In this document: positions 27,983 to 36,100 of the stretch, in pieces | How the letters are laid out: the number at the start of each line of letters is the position of its first letter | Numbering within the stretch: position 1 is the stretch's first letter | Origin: DAOUKH01 sp965207995 | Lineage (GTDB): Bacteria > Chloroflexota > Dehalococcoidia > SHYB01 | Assembly: GCA_965207995.1 (NCBI GenBank) | Contig: CBDBNG010000001.1 | Coordinates: 124,001 to 188,000, forward strand | DNA: 64,000 bases | Reading direction: 5' to 3' | Translations under genes and position numbers: made by a program | Notes under the pieces: model-generated | What the model saw: only the letters and a program-made list of their open reading frames with translations | Told to the model about the DNA's origin: nothing | Databases searched by the model: none

Positions 27983-28897
27983 CTAGCCCTTCTCGGCCGC
28001 CTTGACGGCGTGGCCGCCGAACTTGTTCCGCATGGCGGCGAGCACGCGGTCGGCGTAGGAGTTCTCCTGACGCGACCGGAAGCGCTCGTAGAGCGACTGC
28101 GTGAGAACGGGCGCGGGGACGCCGAGGTCGGCGGCCTCACGCACCGTCCATCGCCCCTCGCCGGAGTCTTCGACGTAAGCGGCGATGTCGGCAAGCTCCG
28201 GGTCTTCGGCGAGCGCCTCGGCGGTGAGGTCGAGCAGCCAGGAGCGCACCACGCTGCCGAAGCGCCAGATCTGGGCGATCTTATCGACTTCGAGGCCGAA
28301 CTCCTCCTTGGCCTTCAGCATCTGGAAGCCCTCGGCGTATGCCTGCATCAGGCCGTACTCGACGCCGTTGTGGACCATCTTGGTGAAGTGACCCGCGCCG
28401 GCGGGGCCGACCCGCCCGTAGCCGGTGGTCGGCGACGGGGCCAGGGTCTGGAAGATCGGTTCGAGGCGGGTGAAGGTCTCGGCGGGGCCGCCGACCATGA
28501 GCGAGTAGCCGCCTTCGAGCCCCCAGATGCCGCCGCTGGTGCCCGAATCGAGGAAGTCGATGCCCCGTTCGGATAGCTCGGCGGCCCGCCGCATGCTGTC
28601 GCGGTAGTCGGCGTTGCCGCCGTCGATGACGGCGTCGCCGGGGGAGAGCGCGTCCGCGAGCGTGGCGATGATCCGCTCGGTGACGTCGCCGGCGGGGGCC
28701 ATGACCCACACGGCGCGCGGCGCCGCAAGCTTGGAGACGAGGTCTTCCAGGGAGTCGGCGGCCTGGGCGCCTCGTTCGCGGGCGGCGTCGACGGCCTTGG
28801 GGTCGAGGTCGAAGACGGTGACGTGGTGGCCGCCGCTAAGGAGGCGCGCCGTCATGGCGCCGCCCATGCGTCCGAGGCCGACCATTCCGAGTTCCAT
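27983..28897 (-). CDS. gnd: 6-phosphogluconate dehydrogenase, decarboxylating (short type)
   Basis: The 304-residue enzyme converts 6-phosphogluconate to ribulose-5-phosphate. GMVGLGRMGGAM at the N-terminus is the nucleotide-binding motif; DGGNADYRDSMRR, GTSGGIWGLEGGYSLMVGG and FTKMVHNGVEYGLMQ are catalytic-core motifs. At about 300 residues it is the short, usually NAD-linked GntZ/YqeC-like type rather than the 470-residue NADP type. It lies between tal-pgi and zwf in one operon. Confidence 0.94.
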   Translation of the reverse strand: MELGMVGLGRMGGAMTARLLSGGHHVTVFDLDPKAVDAARERGAQAADSLEDLVSKLAAPRAVWVMAPAGDVTERIIATLADALSPGDAVIDGGNADYRDSMRRAAELSERGIDFLDSGTSGGIWGLEGGYSLMVGGPAETFTRLEPIFQTLAPSPTTGYGRVGPAGAGHFTKMVHNGVEYGLMQAYAEGFQMLKAKEEFGLEVDKIAQIWRFGSVVRSWLLDLTAEALAEDPELADIAAYVEDSGEGRWTVREAADLGVPAPVLTQSLYERFRSRQENSYADRVLAAMRNKFGGHAVKAAEKG

Positions 28898-28934
28898 GAC
28901 GTCCGCCTTTCTCCGGCGGGTGGAGTCCCGCCAC

Positions 28935-31640
28935 TTAGACCGCGGCCGCGGGTGCGTCCTCGACGCGGGCGGCGCGGCGCCCCAGGTCGAGGAGCGCCTG
29001 CAGGTCGCCCACGGCCTGGGCCCTGACGAGCACGCCGAAGCTGTAGCCCTCGCCGGGGATGTCGAGGTCGTCCCCCTGCGGGGGTTCGTATTGTAGGAAT
29101 ATCCCGCTCGCCGGGCCGCCCTTGTGCAGCTGCCCCGTCGAGTGGAGGTAGCGGGGGCCGTAGCCGGCGGTGGTGGCGATCTTGTGGGTCTCGGCGATGC
29201 GGCGGCGGAGCGCGGCGACCGCCTCGTCGGTCTCGGCGGTCTGGGGGCCGTAAACCTGGATTGCGGCGTAGTCGCCGGACTTGGCCTCCGCGAGCAGTGC
29301 GCCGGGCGCCGGCGTTTCCGGGGGATCGGGCAGCGCGCCGGTGTCGAGGTAGGCGTCGAGGATCCGCTTGGTCATGTCCTTGGCCTGCTGCACGTTGGGC
29401 TGGTCGAAGGGCTGGATGTTCAAGATGTGGCCGGCCACGGCGGCGGCGAGCTCCCAGCGGAAGAACTCCGCGCCGAGGTCGTAGGCGTCGTTGAGGTGGA
29501 GGCGCAGAACGGGGTGGCCTGCTTTGACGAGCGCGTTCGCGGCCTCGTCGAGGTCGCGGTTGTCCTGGCCCTGCAGGCGCGGGTAGACGAAGAGCCGGTC
29601 GTCGCCGTAGGCGGCGGGGTCGAGGAGGGGTTCGCCGTCGACGGGGACGATGCCGGCGCCGTCCTTGCCGGTGCTCTCCGCAAGCAGCTGCTCGACCCAG
29701 AGGCCGTAGCCTTCCAGTCCGGGTCCGGTGAGGAGCGTCAGCTTGTCGCGGCCCTGATGTGCGAGCGCGCCCATTGCCGCGCCGAGCAGCGCCGCCGGAT
29801 TCTCGGCGGCGGGCGCGCCTGCGGTGTCGCGCATGCGGGCGGCCCGTCCCAGCAGCTCGCCGGGGTCGAGGCCCATCAGCGCCGCCGGAGCGAGGCCGAA
29901 ATAGGAAAGCACGGAATAGCGGCCGCCGAAGTCGGCAGGGTTGGTGAAGACGCGGCGGAATCCTTCCTCTTTCGCCAGCCTCTCCAGCGGCGTGCCGGAG
30001 TCGGTGACGGCGACGAAGTGGGCGCCCGCGTCTTCGGCGCCGACGGCCTCCTCGACGAGGCCGCGGAAGTAGCGGTAGAAGGCGTGGACCTCGGCGGTGG
30101 AGCCCGACTTGGACGACACGATGAAGAGCGTTCGCGCCGGGTCGATGGCGTCGGCCACGCTCCGCACCCAGGCGGGCGCGGTGGAGTCGAGGACGATGAG
30201 GCCGGGGTAGCCGTCCTGAGGGCCGAAGGTGCGGCGCAGGACCTCGGGGCCGAGGCTGCTGCCGCCCATGCCGAGCAGGACCGCGTGCTCGACGCCCTCG
30301 GCGCGCACCTCATCGGCGAAGGCGGTCAGGTCACCGACGCGCTTCGCCATCGTCTCGGGGGCGTCGAGCCAGCCCAGGCGGTCGGCGATCTCGGTGGGGT
30401 CGTCGCGCCAGACGGTGTGGTCCTTCGCCAGGATGCGCTCCATCACCCTGTCGGCATCCAGGCGGCCAATCGCGTCGTCTACGGCGGGCCGGTGCGCTCC
30501 GAGGGCGGCGAGGAAGCCGTCGGCGCTCCCCGACTGGAGCACGGCAAGCTTGTCGGCGATGTTGCGCTTCAGGGAGTCGAAGGCGTCGGCGAAGGCGGTC
30601 ACGCCGTCGGCGAGCAGCTTGTCGGTGACGGCGTCCATGTCCACGCCGGCCTTGGCGACGCCGTCGAGGACGTCGTCGGCGTGGGAGACGTCGCCGGTGA
30701 GGCGCGCCTCGGGCTGCCCCTTTTCGAGCAGGGACGCGATGGTGTTGGGCGGCAGGGTGTTCACGGTGTGCGGCCCGATGAGGGGCTCGACGTAATGCAG
30801 CTCGTCGTAGGCGGGGTTCTTGGCGCTGGTGCTGGCCCAGAGGGGGCGCTGCACGCGGGCCTGCTTCTCCCTGAGGTGGGCGAAGCGTTCGCTGTCGAAG
30901 ATGTCCTTGAACATCCCGTAGGCCTTCTGGGCGTTGGCGATGGCGGCGCGGCCGAGCAGGGGTTCCAGGTCGTCCGCGCCGGCGTCGATGCGCTCCTGAA
31001 GCTGAGCGTCGACGGCGGTGTCGACGCGGCTGAGGAAGAAGGAGGCGACGGAGGCGACGCGGCTGACGTCGCCGCCCGACTCGGCCAGCTGCTCCAGGCC
31101 GGCGAGGTACGACTCGATGACCTGCCGGTAGGCGGCGAGGGAGAAGATGAGGGTGACGTTGACGTTGATCCCCTCGCTGATGAGCTGCCGGACGGCGGGC
31201 ATCCCCTCGGGGGTCGCCGGAATCTTGATCATGGCGTTGGGGCGTTCCAGCATCTTGAAGAGGCGGCGGGCCTCCTCGATCGAGGCCTCGGTGTCGTGGG
31301 CGAGGTCGGGGCTGACCTCGAGGGAGGCGTAGCCGTCGGCGCCGCCGGTGCGGTCGTAGAGCGGACGGAGCAGATCGGCGACCATGCGAATGTCGTCGAT
31401 GGTCAGCGCCTCGTAGGTCTCGTCGACCGTGGCGCCCTGGTCGGCGAGGGTGCGGAGGGCGTCGTCGTAGTCGGCGCTGCCGGCGATGGCCTTCTCGAAG
31501 ATGGAGGGGTTGGAGGTGAGGCCGGAGACCCCGGAGTCGATGAGGCGTTCCAAGTCGCCGGAGACGATGAGGCCGCGCCGCACGTTGTCGTACCAGATCG
31601 ATTGGCCGAGGCGTCCGGTCTCTTGGATCGCGTTGGTCAT
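28935..31640 (-). CDS. Bifunctional transaldolase / glucose-6-phosphate isomerase
   Basis: A fusion of about 901 residues. The N-terminal ~365 residues are transaldolase (SIWYDNVRRGLIVSGDLERL, then GVSGLTSNPSIFEKAI, and the Schiff-base lysine region NAMIKIPATPEGMPAVRQL). The C-terminal ~530 residues are phosphoglucose isomerase (GMGGSSLGPEVLRRTFG, SSKSGSTAEVHAFYRYF, GGRYSVLSYFGLAPAAL). Such tal-pgi fusions are known from several bacterial phyla and link the non-oxidative pentose-phosphate branch to fructose-6-phosphate. Two adjacent ATGs exist; 31640 is chosen because AAGGAG lies four bases upstream, against one base for 31643. It is the first intact gene of the operon. Confidence 0.95.
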   Translation of the reverse strand: MTNAIQETGRLGQSIWYDNVRRGLIVSGDLERLIDSGVSGLTSNPSIFEKAIAGSADYDDALRTLADQGATVDETYEALTIDDIRMVADLLRPLYDRTGGADGYASLEVSPDLAHDTEASIEEARRLFKMLERPNAMIKIPATPEGMPAVRQLISEGINVNVTLIFSLAAYRQVIESYLAGLEQLAESGGDVSRVASVASFFLSRVDTAVDAQLQERIDAGADDLEPLLGRAAIANAQKAYGMFKDIFDSERFAHLREKQARVQRPLWASTSAKNPAYDELHYVEPLIGPHTVNTLPPNTIASLLEKGQPEARLTGDVSHADDVLDGVAKAGVDMDAVTDKLLADGVTAFADAFDSLKRNIADKLAVLQSGSADGFLAALGAHRPAVDDAIGRLDADRVMERILAKDHTVWRDDPTEIADRLGWLDAPETMAKRVGDLTAFADEVRAEGVEHAVLLGMGGSSLGPEVLRRTFGPQDGYPGLIVLDSTAPAWVRSVADAIDPARTLFIVSSKSGSTAEVHAFYRYFRGLVEEAVGAEDAGAHFVAVTDSGTPLERLAKEEGFRRVFTNPADFGGRYSVLSYFGLAPAALMGLDPGELLGRAARMRDTAGAPAAENPAALLGAAMGALAHQGRDKLTLLTGPGLEGYGLWVEQLLAESTGKDGAGIVPVDGEPLLDPAAYGDDRLFVYPRLQGQDNRDLDEAANALVKAGHPVLRLHLNDAYDLGAEFFRWELAAAVAGHILNIQPFDQPNVQQAKDMTKRILDAYLDTGALPDPPETPAPGALLAEAKSGDYAAIQVYGPQTAETDEAVAALRRRIAETHKIATTAGYGPRYLHSTGQLHKGGPASGIFLQYEPPQGDDLDIPGEGYSFGVLVRAQAVGDLQALLDLGRRAARVEDAPAAAV

Positions 31641-31798
31641 CATGCTCCTTCGCTGTTTTGTATAGCCTTTGCCAGCCAGTGGCGGCGTTCGAGGGCGGTA
31701 ATGACGGCGGGTCGGCCCGAAATGGCCCGTTCGACCTGCTCCATAGGGAGGGCGCGCATCGTGTCGATGCACAGCTGATCGAGTCCCGCGTCGTGCAT
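31640..31798 (-). pseudogene. Transketolase N-terminal remnant preceding tal-pgi
   Basis: A 52-codon frame starts at an ATG (31798) and ends with TGA overlapping the tal-pgi start region. Its first half, LDQLCIDTMRALPMEQVERA followed by ISGRP, closely resembles the start of transketolase (LxxLxIxTxRxLxMDxVxxAxSGHP). The His of SGHP is replaced by Arg and the remaining ~600 residues, including the thiamine-binding site, are absent. In related operons tkt often precedes tal-pgi. I read this as a deletion relic kept because it carries the operon 5' end; a functional short leader peptide is the alternative. Confidence 0.65.
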
Positions 31799-31915
31799 GG
31801 CGTCTGCTTCCCTGGGTAGCGCCCTGCCCTCGGCGCGGCGGCCTAGGGGCGGGCGGGGGCGGTGAAGCGGGCTCCTTTACGGCGGCTCGCCGGCGGGCCG
31901 TGCCGGCGCGCATTC

Positions 31916-31945
31916 ATGATACGGCGGCGCTTGGGAGAGGGTCAA
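31916..31945 (-). promoter_or_regulatory. Promoter of the pentose-phosphate operon
   Basis: Minus-strand -35 TTGACC (31945-31940), 18-base spacer and -10 TATCAT (31921-31916). It lies just after the rnpB terminator and upstream of the transketolase relic and tal-pgi. Confidence 0.65.
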
Positions 31946-31954
31946 CGGCTAGAC

Positions 31955-31987
31955 ATAAAGAGAGGACCCCGGGGGAGGCCGGGGTCC
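31955..31987 (-). terminator. Rho-independent terminator of rnpB
   Basis: On the minus strand GGACCCCGG and CCGGGGTCC form a perfect 9-bp stem (31987-31979 with 31972-31964) around a six-base loop, followed by TCTCTTT. It sits directly after the P1 3' strand of RNase P RNA. Confidence 0.85.
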
Positions 31988-32381
31988 GGGCCGAGAGGGC
32001 CTGTAAGCCGAGTTCTGTGCCCGCGGCGGCGGTTTACGGCTCGAAGGGCCTTCCTCCCGCGGCCGAGAGCGGTGGCCATCTATCTAGCCCCGCCGTTGCC
32101 GGCGGGGTCGAGCGGCCAACCCGAGGACGAGCCGGGCGCTCATGGTCCTCCTACTTGGCCTTGCTCCGGATGGGGCTTGCCCGAGGCCGCAGTCACCCGT
32201 GGCCCCGGTGAGCTCTTACCTCACCATTGCACCCTTACCCTTCCGAAGAAGGGCGGTATGTTTCTGTGGCGCTATCCGTAGGGTCGCCCCTCCTGGGAGT
32301 TACCCAGCATCCTTGCCCGGTGGAGCTCGGACTTTCCTCCCGCCCTCGCGGGCGGGCGGCCACCCGGCCCTCTCGGTCCGA
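31988..32381 (-). ncRNA. rnpB: RNase P RNA (type A)
   Basis: The catalytic RNA of RNase P, which matures tRNA 5' ends. On the minus strand the P1 helix pairs CCGAGAGGGCC (32376-32366) with GGCCCTCTCGG (32001-31991). Between them lie the universally conserved GAGGAAAGTCCGAGCTCC region, GCCACAGAAACATACCGCC-like core sequence and the 3' segment ACAGAACTCGGCTTACAGGC. Length near 390 bases fits type A. A -10 like TATACT lies just upstream on the minus strand (about 32388-32393). Ends are given to within a few bases. Confidence 0.95.
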
Positions 32382-32551
32382 CCCCAGTATACGCCACCCA
32401 GTTCCCCACCGGCGGTGTATCATCCCGCCCGGAAAATACTCATGGACAACGCCATCGGGCTCTACAACCTCGACGTGGACGAGTCGGCGCTTTCTCACTT
32501 CGGATGAACCGCGTAGCGAACACATAACGAACGAACAGGTTAGGGGGCATC

Positions 32552-33010
32552 ATGCCGCACGGCTACGAATTCTCCGGCGTCGACCACATCACGGTCACCG
32601 TCTCCGATATGGAGCGGTCGCTCCGCTTCTACCGCGACCAGCTTGGCTTCGGCGTGACCCTCGACGTCGTCGCCCCCCACGACCGCGACGTCATGAACCT
32701 GGCGCACCGCACTCCCCGGGACGGCCACCGCATGGTCACGCTCGACACCGGCGGCGGCATCACCGTCTCCCTGACGGAGTACAAGGACCCCCACGGCGAG
32801 GGCATCCTCCTCGACGACCTCGGCGTGACGCACTTCGCGATCGGCGTCTCAGACCTGGCGGCGCTCACGGACCGGCTGGTGGGAATGGGCGTGGAGTCGC
32901 CGCGCCCCGGCTTCTTCGTCGACCCCGACGGCATCCTCATCCAGTTCATGTCCCCCGGCCACGCCGCCGAGACGAGGGCGCGCTACCAGCAGCGGGCGGC
33001 GGGCGGCTAG
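32552..33010 (+). CDS. VOC-superfamily (glyoxalase/dioxygenase fold) protein
   Basis: The 152-residue protein starts with GVDHITVTVSDMERSLRFYR, the typical first beta-alpha-beta unit of the vicinal oxygen chelate fold; the His after VD is the usual first metal ligand. The second module includes GVTHFAIGVSDLAALTDRL and ends FFVDPDGILIQFMSP, whose Glu/Gln position is occupied by Gln. Members are metal-dependent lyases, dioxygenases or resistance proteins. The substrate is unknown. The ATG has AGGGGGC upstream. Single gene. Confidence 0.88.
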   Translation: MPHGYEFSGVDHITVTVSDMERSLRFYRDQLGFGVTLDVVAPHDRDVMNLAHRTPRDGHRMVTLDTGGGITVSLTEYKDPHGEGILLDDLGVTHFAIGVSDLAALTDRLVGMGVESPRPGFFVDPDGILIQFMSPGHAAETRARYQQRAAGG

Positions 33011-33077
33011 CACTTGGCGGACGCACCGCGAGTGTCAAGCGAATAGCCTCCGAGAGAACCGGCGGGCGAGTGACCTG

Positions 33078-33476
33078 CTAGCGGTCGACGGGGTCATAGA
33101 CTTGCAAAGCCGTGTGACGTCCAAGCACGTCGAGATCGGAGTCGCTATGCAGGATCGGCACTCCGGCGCGTATGGCGGTGGCGGCGATCAGGCAGTCGAT
33201 GAGCTTGCGGACTGTCTCCCCTTGTCGCCGACAGCGGCGATAGAGGGCGGCGGCGTTGTCGTAGTCAGCCGTTCGCGTTGGCAAAACCGCCGCTCGGGCC
33301 AGTAGGCGCCGAAGGCTCAGCAAGTGCGCTTCGTCCCGCGCTCCGGCGAGAACCTCCATCCGTACCGCGTCACAGATGGCGAATTCATCTGCCAGCAGTT
33401 CGTCGACGAGACTGCAGACGGTACTTCCCGTATTCCGCAGGAACTCAATCCAGGCGGAGGTGTCGATCAGGATCAC
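33078..33476 (-). CDS. vapC: PIN-domain ribonuclease toxin VapC
   Basis: The 132-residue toxin has the four-acidic-residue PIN fold: MILIDTSAWIEFLRN with the first Asp, AVRMEVLAGARDEAH with the conserved Glu, and LIDCLIAATAIRAGVPILHSDSDLD with the C-terminal Asp residues. VapC toxins cleave tRNA or rRNA and are neutralised by VapB. The start overlaps the vapB stop by four bases (ATGA), the standard vapBC arrangement. All key residues are present, so it should be active. Confidence 0.93.
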   Translation of the reverse strand: MILIDTSAWIEFLRNTGSTVCSLVDELLADEFAICDAVRMEVLAGARDEAHLLSLRRLLARAAVLPTRTADYDNAAALYRRCRRQGETVRKLIDCLIAATAIRAGVPILHSDSDLDVLGRHTALQVYDPVDR

Positions 33477-33676
33477 AGCGCCCGGCTGGAACGAAGCACT
33501 TCGAGATCGCCTTCCCAGCCGGCCCCTCGGAGTGCGCGAGCTTCCTCGATCGACAGGGCTTCGGCCGCAAGCGTTTGCAGCGCGAGATTGATCGCATCAC
33601 GCTTGGTCGCGAGTTGATAGCGCCGCATTACTTCGGCACACGCCCGATCGTCTATGTCCACGTTGGTGCGCGACAT
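33473..33676 (-). CDS. vapB: VapB-type antitoxin
   Basis: The 67-residue antitoxin begins MSRTNVDIDDRACAEVMRRY, a type II VapB (ribbon-helix-helix) N-terminus, with QLATKRDAINLALQTLAAEA as the second DNA-binding helix. The C-terminal half would wrap VapC. A GTG 18 bases upstream is also in frame, but it lies inside or before the -10 box at 33688-33683, so the ATG at 33676 is chosen. It overlaps vapC by four bases and probably represses its own operon. Confidence 0.9.
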   Translation of the reverse strand: MSRTNVDIDDRACAEVMRRYQLATKRDAINLALQTLAAEALSIEEARALRGAGWEGDLEVLRSSRAL

Positions 33677-33682
33677 ACACCA

Positions 33683-33688
33683 ATAATA
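33683..33688 (-). promoter_or_regulatory. -10 box of vapBC (leaderless transcript likely)
   Basis: TATTAT on the minus strand ends seven bases before the A of the vapB ATG, so transcription would start at or next to the start codon. The box lies between two GGTGTAT direct repeats (about 33676-33694) that may be the VapB operator. No clear -35 is seen. Confidence 0.45.
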
Positions 33689-33721
33689 CACCACGGGAAG
33701 GCAGCAGGAAAGCCCTATGGC

Positions 33722-34135
33722 CTACCGGGCCCCGAACGGATTTATGACCCGAAGGCCGTCGTAGTCCTGTTCCGAACTCATGTCTTCGGAGTAGACGGCG
33801 TCGCAGCCCAGGGCGCGGGCTGCGGCGAGGATCGCGCCGTCCCAGTAAGAGAGGCCGAAACGTTGGCGGATTGCCACCGCGGAGCGGAAGATGTCGAGGG
33901 TTACCGGCTGTATCTCGAAATCCAAGATCGGGCCCAAGAACGCCAGCGCCTCGTCGTGCGTCATCGGAGCCGGTCGGGTGGGCCGCGTGGCCTGAGCGTA
34001 AAACTCTTGGAGGACCTGCGTCGATACGGCGAGGTCGGACTCGTCCAACAGCGCGCGGGCGCGGCGCCGCTTGTCGGCGTCCTCCGGTGACAGGCTTACC
34101 GCGTAGAGCAGGACGTTGGTGTCAACGAAGCGCAT
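33722..34135 (-). CDS. PIN-domain toxin (VapC-like), second locus
   Basis: The 137-residue PIN-domain protein starts MRFVDTNVLLYAVSLSPEDA (first Asp), with STQVLQEFYAQATRP (conserved Glu) and GLSYWDGAILAAARALGCDA followed by VYSEDMSSEQ (C-terminal acidic residues). It is an RNase toxin of the VapC type, from a different subfamily than the neighbour at 33078. The gene overlaps the end of its antitoxin by 14 bases. All catalytic acids appear intact. Confidence 0.9.
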   Translation of the reverse strand: MRFVDTNVLLYAVSLSPEDADKRRRARALLDESDLAVSTQVLQEFYAQATRPTRPAPMTHDEALAFLGPILDFEIQPVTLDIFRSAVAIRQRFGLSYWDGAILAAARALGCDAVYSEDMSSEQDYDGLRVINPFGAR

Positions 34136-34412
34136 CGCGGTCGTACAGGGCGTCGCGGGGTAGATTCTCGGACATGATTAGCCCTGCGCCCTTTGCGTCC
34201 AAATCCGCGAGCACCTCTCGAAGCAGCCTGCGACGGCGTTCGTCGGGCGTCTCAACGTCCTGGCGATTGGCCTCGTCTTCGCTGGCCATGCGGGAGATGA
34301 GGCTGCTGAGGTAACCGCGCACGAGCGCCGACACCGACGTGCCGAGTTCCGCCGCCCGGATGCGGGCGCGCCGGTGGGTCTCTTCGTCGACGGATACGGT
34401 GATGTTCTTCAT
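34122..34412 (-). CDS. Ribbon-helix-helix type antitoxin
   Basis: The 96-residue antitoxin starts MKNITVSVDEETHRRARIRA, with AELGTSVSALVRGYLSSL as the helix pair of an RHH/Arc-like DNA-binding domain (about 1-40). The acidic-basic C-terminal tail (about 45-96) should bind the PIN toxin encoded next, with which it overlaps by 14 bases. The ATG at 34412 is preceded by a promoter whose downstream region holds repeated CTGTG motifs, a probable autoregulatory operator. Confidence 0.88.
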   Translation of the reverse strand: MKNITVSVDEETHRRARIRAAELGTSVSALVRGYLSSLISRMASEDEANRQDVETPDERRRRLLREVLADLDAKGAGLIMSENLPRDALYDRDALR

Positions 34413-34413
34413 G

Positions 34414-34479
34414 ACACAGTTCCACAGTTTCACAGAATCTGTGTAGCACAGTATATCCGGTCCGAGGGACGACTCGCAA
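34414..34479 (-). promoter_or_regulatory. Promoter and operator repeats of second toxin-antitoxin operon
   Basis: On the minus strand -35 TTGCGA (34479-34474), 18-base spacer, -10 TATACT (34455-34450). Downstream are the inverted repeat CTGTG-CTA-CACAG and three CTGTG units spaced eight bases apart (34450-34414), as expected for cooperative binding of an RHH antitoxin. Confidence 0.6.
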
Positions 34480-34498
34480 AGTTGCGGCGCTGCCCGTT

Positions 34499-35035
34499 TT
34501 ACCCAATCGGCTTGGGCGGGGGCGTGCCGGTGATCGCCGAGTCCTTGCCGAGCATGCCGCGGAGGTAGTCGATCTGGCCGGCGTGTTGAGCAAGCTCGGT
34601 GACGATGTGCGAGAAGAGCTTCTCGAGGGGGAGGCTGAAGCGGCGTCCTTGGACGGGATCGGTGAGGCGTTCGTCGGGGACGTTGGCGACAAGGTCGAGG
34701 AAGCGGCGGTGAGTCGCCTCGAAGTAGGCGGGGAGATCGGCAACCGGAGCCCGTTTGGCGGGCGGCAGCGTGTCGTAGGTCCAGCCGCGGTCGTCGTCGG
34801 GGAGGCCGAACTTCTTCGCCCATCCCTGGGTCATCCAGATGTCGTCTTTTTCACCTAGTGCCGAGGTGGTCCAGGTGTCGACCGCCCGGCCGCAGTGGAT
34901 GATGGTCGAGGCGATGGAGTTGCAGGTGGCGCAGGGACGGTAGCCCGCCTCCTCCTCGCTCAAGTCGGCGGCGGCGTTCTTGATGATCGTCAGGGTGCGG
35001 CCGAGGCTCCAGGCGACGGCTTCGCGGTAGTCCAT
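34499..35035 (-). CDS. DinB-family protein
   Basis: The 178-residue four-helix-bundle protein starts MDYREAVAWSLGRTLTIIKN at 35035; an upstream in-frame ATG adds only 12 non-family residues. Histidines that could form the DinB metal site occur in STIIHCGRAVDTW and in FSHIVTELAQHAGQIDYLRG near the C-terminus. DinB/YfiT-like proteins include metal-dependent thiol transferases (mycothiol, bacillithiol) and uncharacterised stress proteins. No functional partner is adjacent, so the role is unknown. Confidence 0.85.
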   Translation of the reverse strand: MDYREAVAWSLGRTLTIIKNAAADLSEEEAGYRPCATCNSIASTIIHCGRAVDTWTTSALGEKDDIWMTQGWAKKFGLPDDDRGWTYDTLPPAKRAPVADLPAYFEATHRRFLDLVANVPDERLTDPVQGRRFSLPLEKLFSHIVTELAQHAGQIDYLRGMLGKDSAITGTPPPKPIG

Positions 35036-35204
35036 GGGTCCCCTCTCAGTCTGCCCGCAGGGGAGGGCCATATGATTGGAGCACGCCCAGGAGCGACATG
35101 GCCCATCTCATGGCCGCACTATATCATGGCGTTTCTTGAAGACGGGAACCCTGTATGAATCAGCTCCGCTTGCCGGTACCGTCCCGCGTTAGAGGGGTGA
35201 TTCC

Positions 35205-35573
35205 ATGAGTGCGACAGTCAACGTCCAAATGATCGGCTTGTTTGTTTCAGATTTCGACAGCTGCGTCGACTTCTACCGGGCCCTTGGAATTCCCTTAGAG
35301 GTCGACGCGCACGGGTCCTACCATCACGCCGAGTATTCGTTCCAAGGCCCATATTTCCACTTCGCCCTCTTTCCGGCCGAAGCCGGCGAGTTGCCGTCTC
35401 GTACCCATGTGTCGCTCCAAGTAGGCGACTGCGAAGAGGCTACTCGTCGAGCGCTGGCCAACGGGGGGAATCTGGCGAGCCCCGCGAAACGCGTACCTTA
35501 CTCAGGGGGAGGCATCGCGAGCATGGTGCATGACCCGGCCGGCAATGTCGTCGAGCTATTCGAGCGCCAGTAG
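35205..35573 (+). CDS. VOC-superfamily protein, small
   Basis: A 122-residue single-gene VOC protein. MIGLFVSDFDSCVDFYRALG is the first module, and the C-terminal module ends SMVHDPAGNVVELFERQ, with the conserved Glu metal ligand. The first-strand His seen in glyoxalases is replaced (Met-Ile-Gly), so a glyoxalase I reaction is unlikely; binding or another VOC chemistry is possible. GAGGGGTGA precedes the ATG. Confidence 0.87.
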   Translation: MSATVNVQMIGLFVSDFDSCVDFYRALGIPLEVDAHGSYHHAEYSFQGPYFHFALFPAEAGELPSRTHVSLQVGDCEEATRRALANGGNLASPAKRVPYSGGGIASMVHDPAGNVVELFERQ

Positions 35574-35644
35574 AGAGGGTTCCCGGACAGGCGCCGCCGT
35601 CGGCCCCGGCGCACCGCAGAGATAGAGGAGACTGCTTGCGACGG

Positions 35645-36082
35645 CTAGCCCCTTGAGGGCAGCACCACAGTTGCGGTGCCCGGCGTGGCGTTCTTGCCTT
35701 CGGGGTTCTCGACTTCGAGGTCGAGGTCGACGAGGTTCTCACCGTCCTCGGTGTACTTCTTGGTGACGGTGGCCTTGCAGATGAGTTTCTCGTCCTTGTA
35801 GTTGAGCGAGCGGTGCTGCACGTCGACGCGGCGGATGTCGCCGGTGACGCCGATCCAGTCCCGCAGCATGTTGTGGAGGTAGGCGAGGCGGAGGTTGCCC
35901 ATCCCGAAGACGTCCTTCATGCCGGCGGCCTGGGCCTTGTCGACGTCCATGTGGATGTAGACGAACTCGTCGTTGACCGCGGCGTAGCGGTTCCACTCCA
36001 TGAGGTTCGGCGCGCGGGTGAAGGAGGGGACCTGCTGCCCTTCGGTCACGTCTTCGAAGTAGAGGCTGTCTTCGATGCCCAC
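35645..36082 (-). CDS. MaoC-like hot-dog dehydratase
   Basis: The 145-residue single hot-dog protein carries LYFEDVTEGQQVPSFTRAPN at the N-terminus and NDEFVYIHMDVDKAQAAGMK, a variant of the MaoC catalytic segment (usually D.NPIH.D). The family hydrates or dehydrates acyl-CoA thioesters. It is encoded 18 bases after a second MaoC-type gene on the same strand. Such pairs commonly form a heteromeric enoyl-CoA hydratase, which is the likely role here. Confidence 0.87.
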   Translation of the reverse strand: MGIEDSLYFEDVTEGQQVPSFTRAPNLMEWNRYAAVNDEFVYIHMDVDKAQAAGMKDVFGMGNLRLAYLHNMLRDWIGVTGDIRRVDVQHRSLNYKDEKLICKATVTKKYTEDGENLVDLDLEVENPEGKNATPGTATVVLPSRG

Positions 36083-36100
36083 GGTTGGCTCCTTGGGGGG

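Noticed and set aside
29124..31778. 884-codon open frame antisense to tal-pgi
   Set aside because: Shadow of the fused tal-pgi gene; no recognisable motifs and no ribosome-binding site.
32442..32507. 21-codon ORF (MDNAIGLYNLDVDESALSHF...) between rnpB and the VOC gene
   Set aside because: Only a weak purine-rich region precedes the ATG, and the peptide matches nothing I know; too short to support without conservation.
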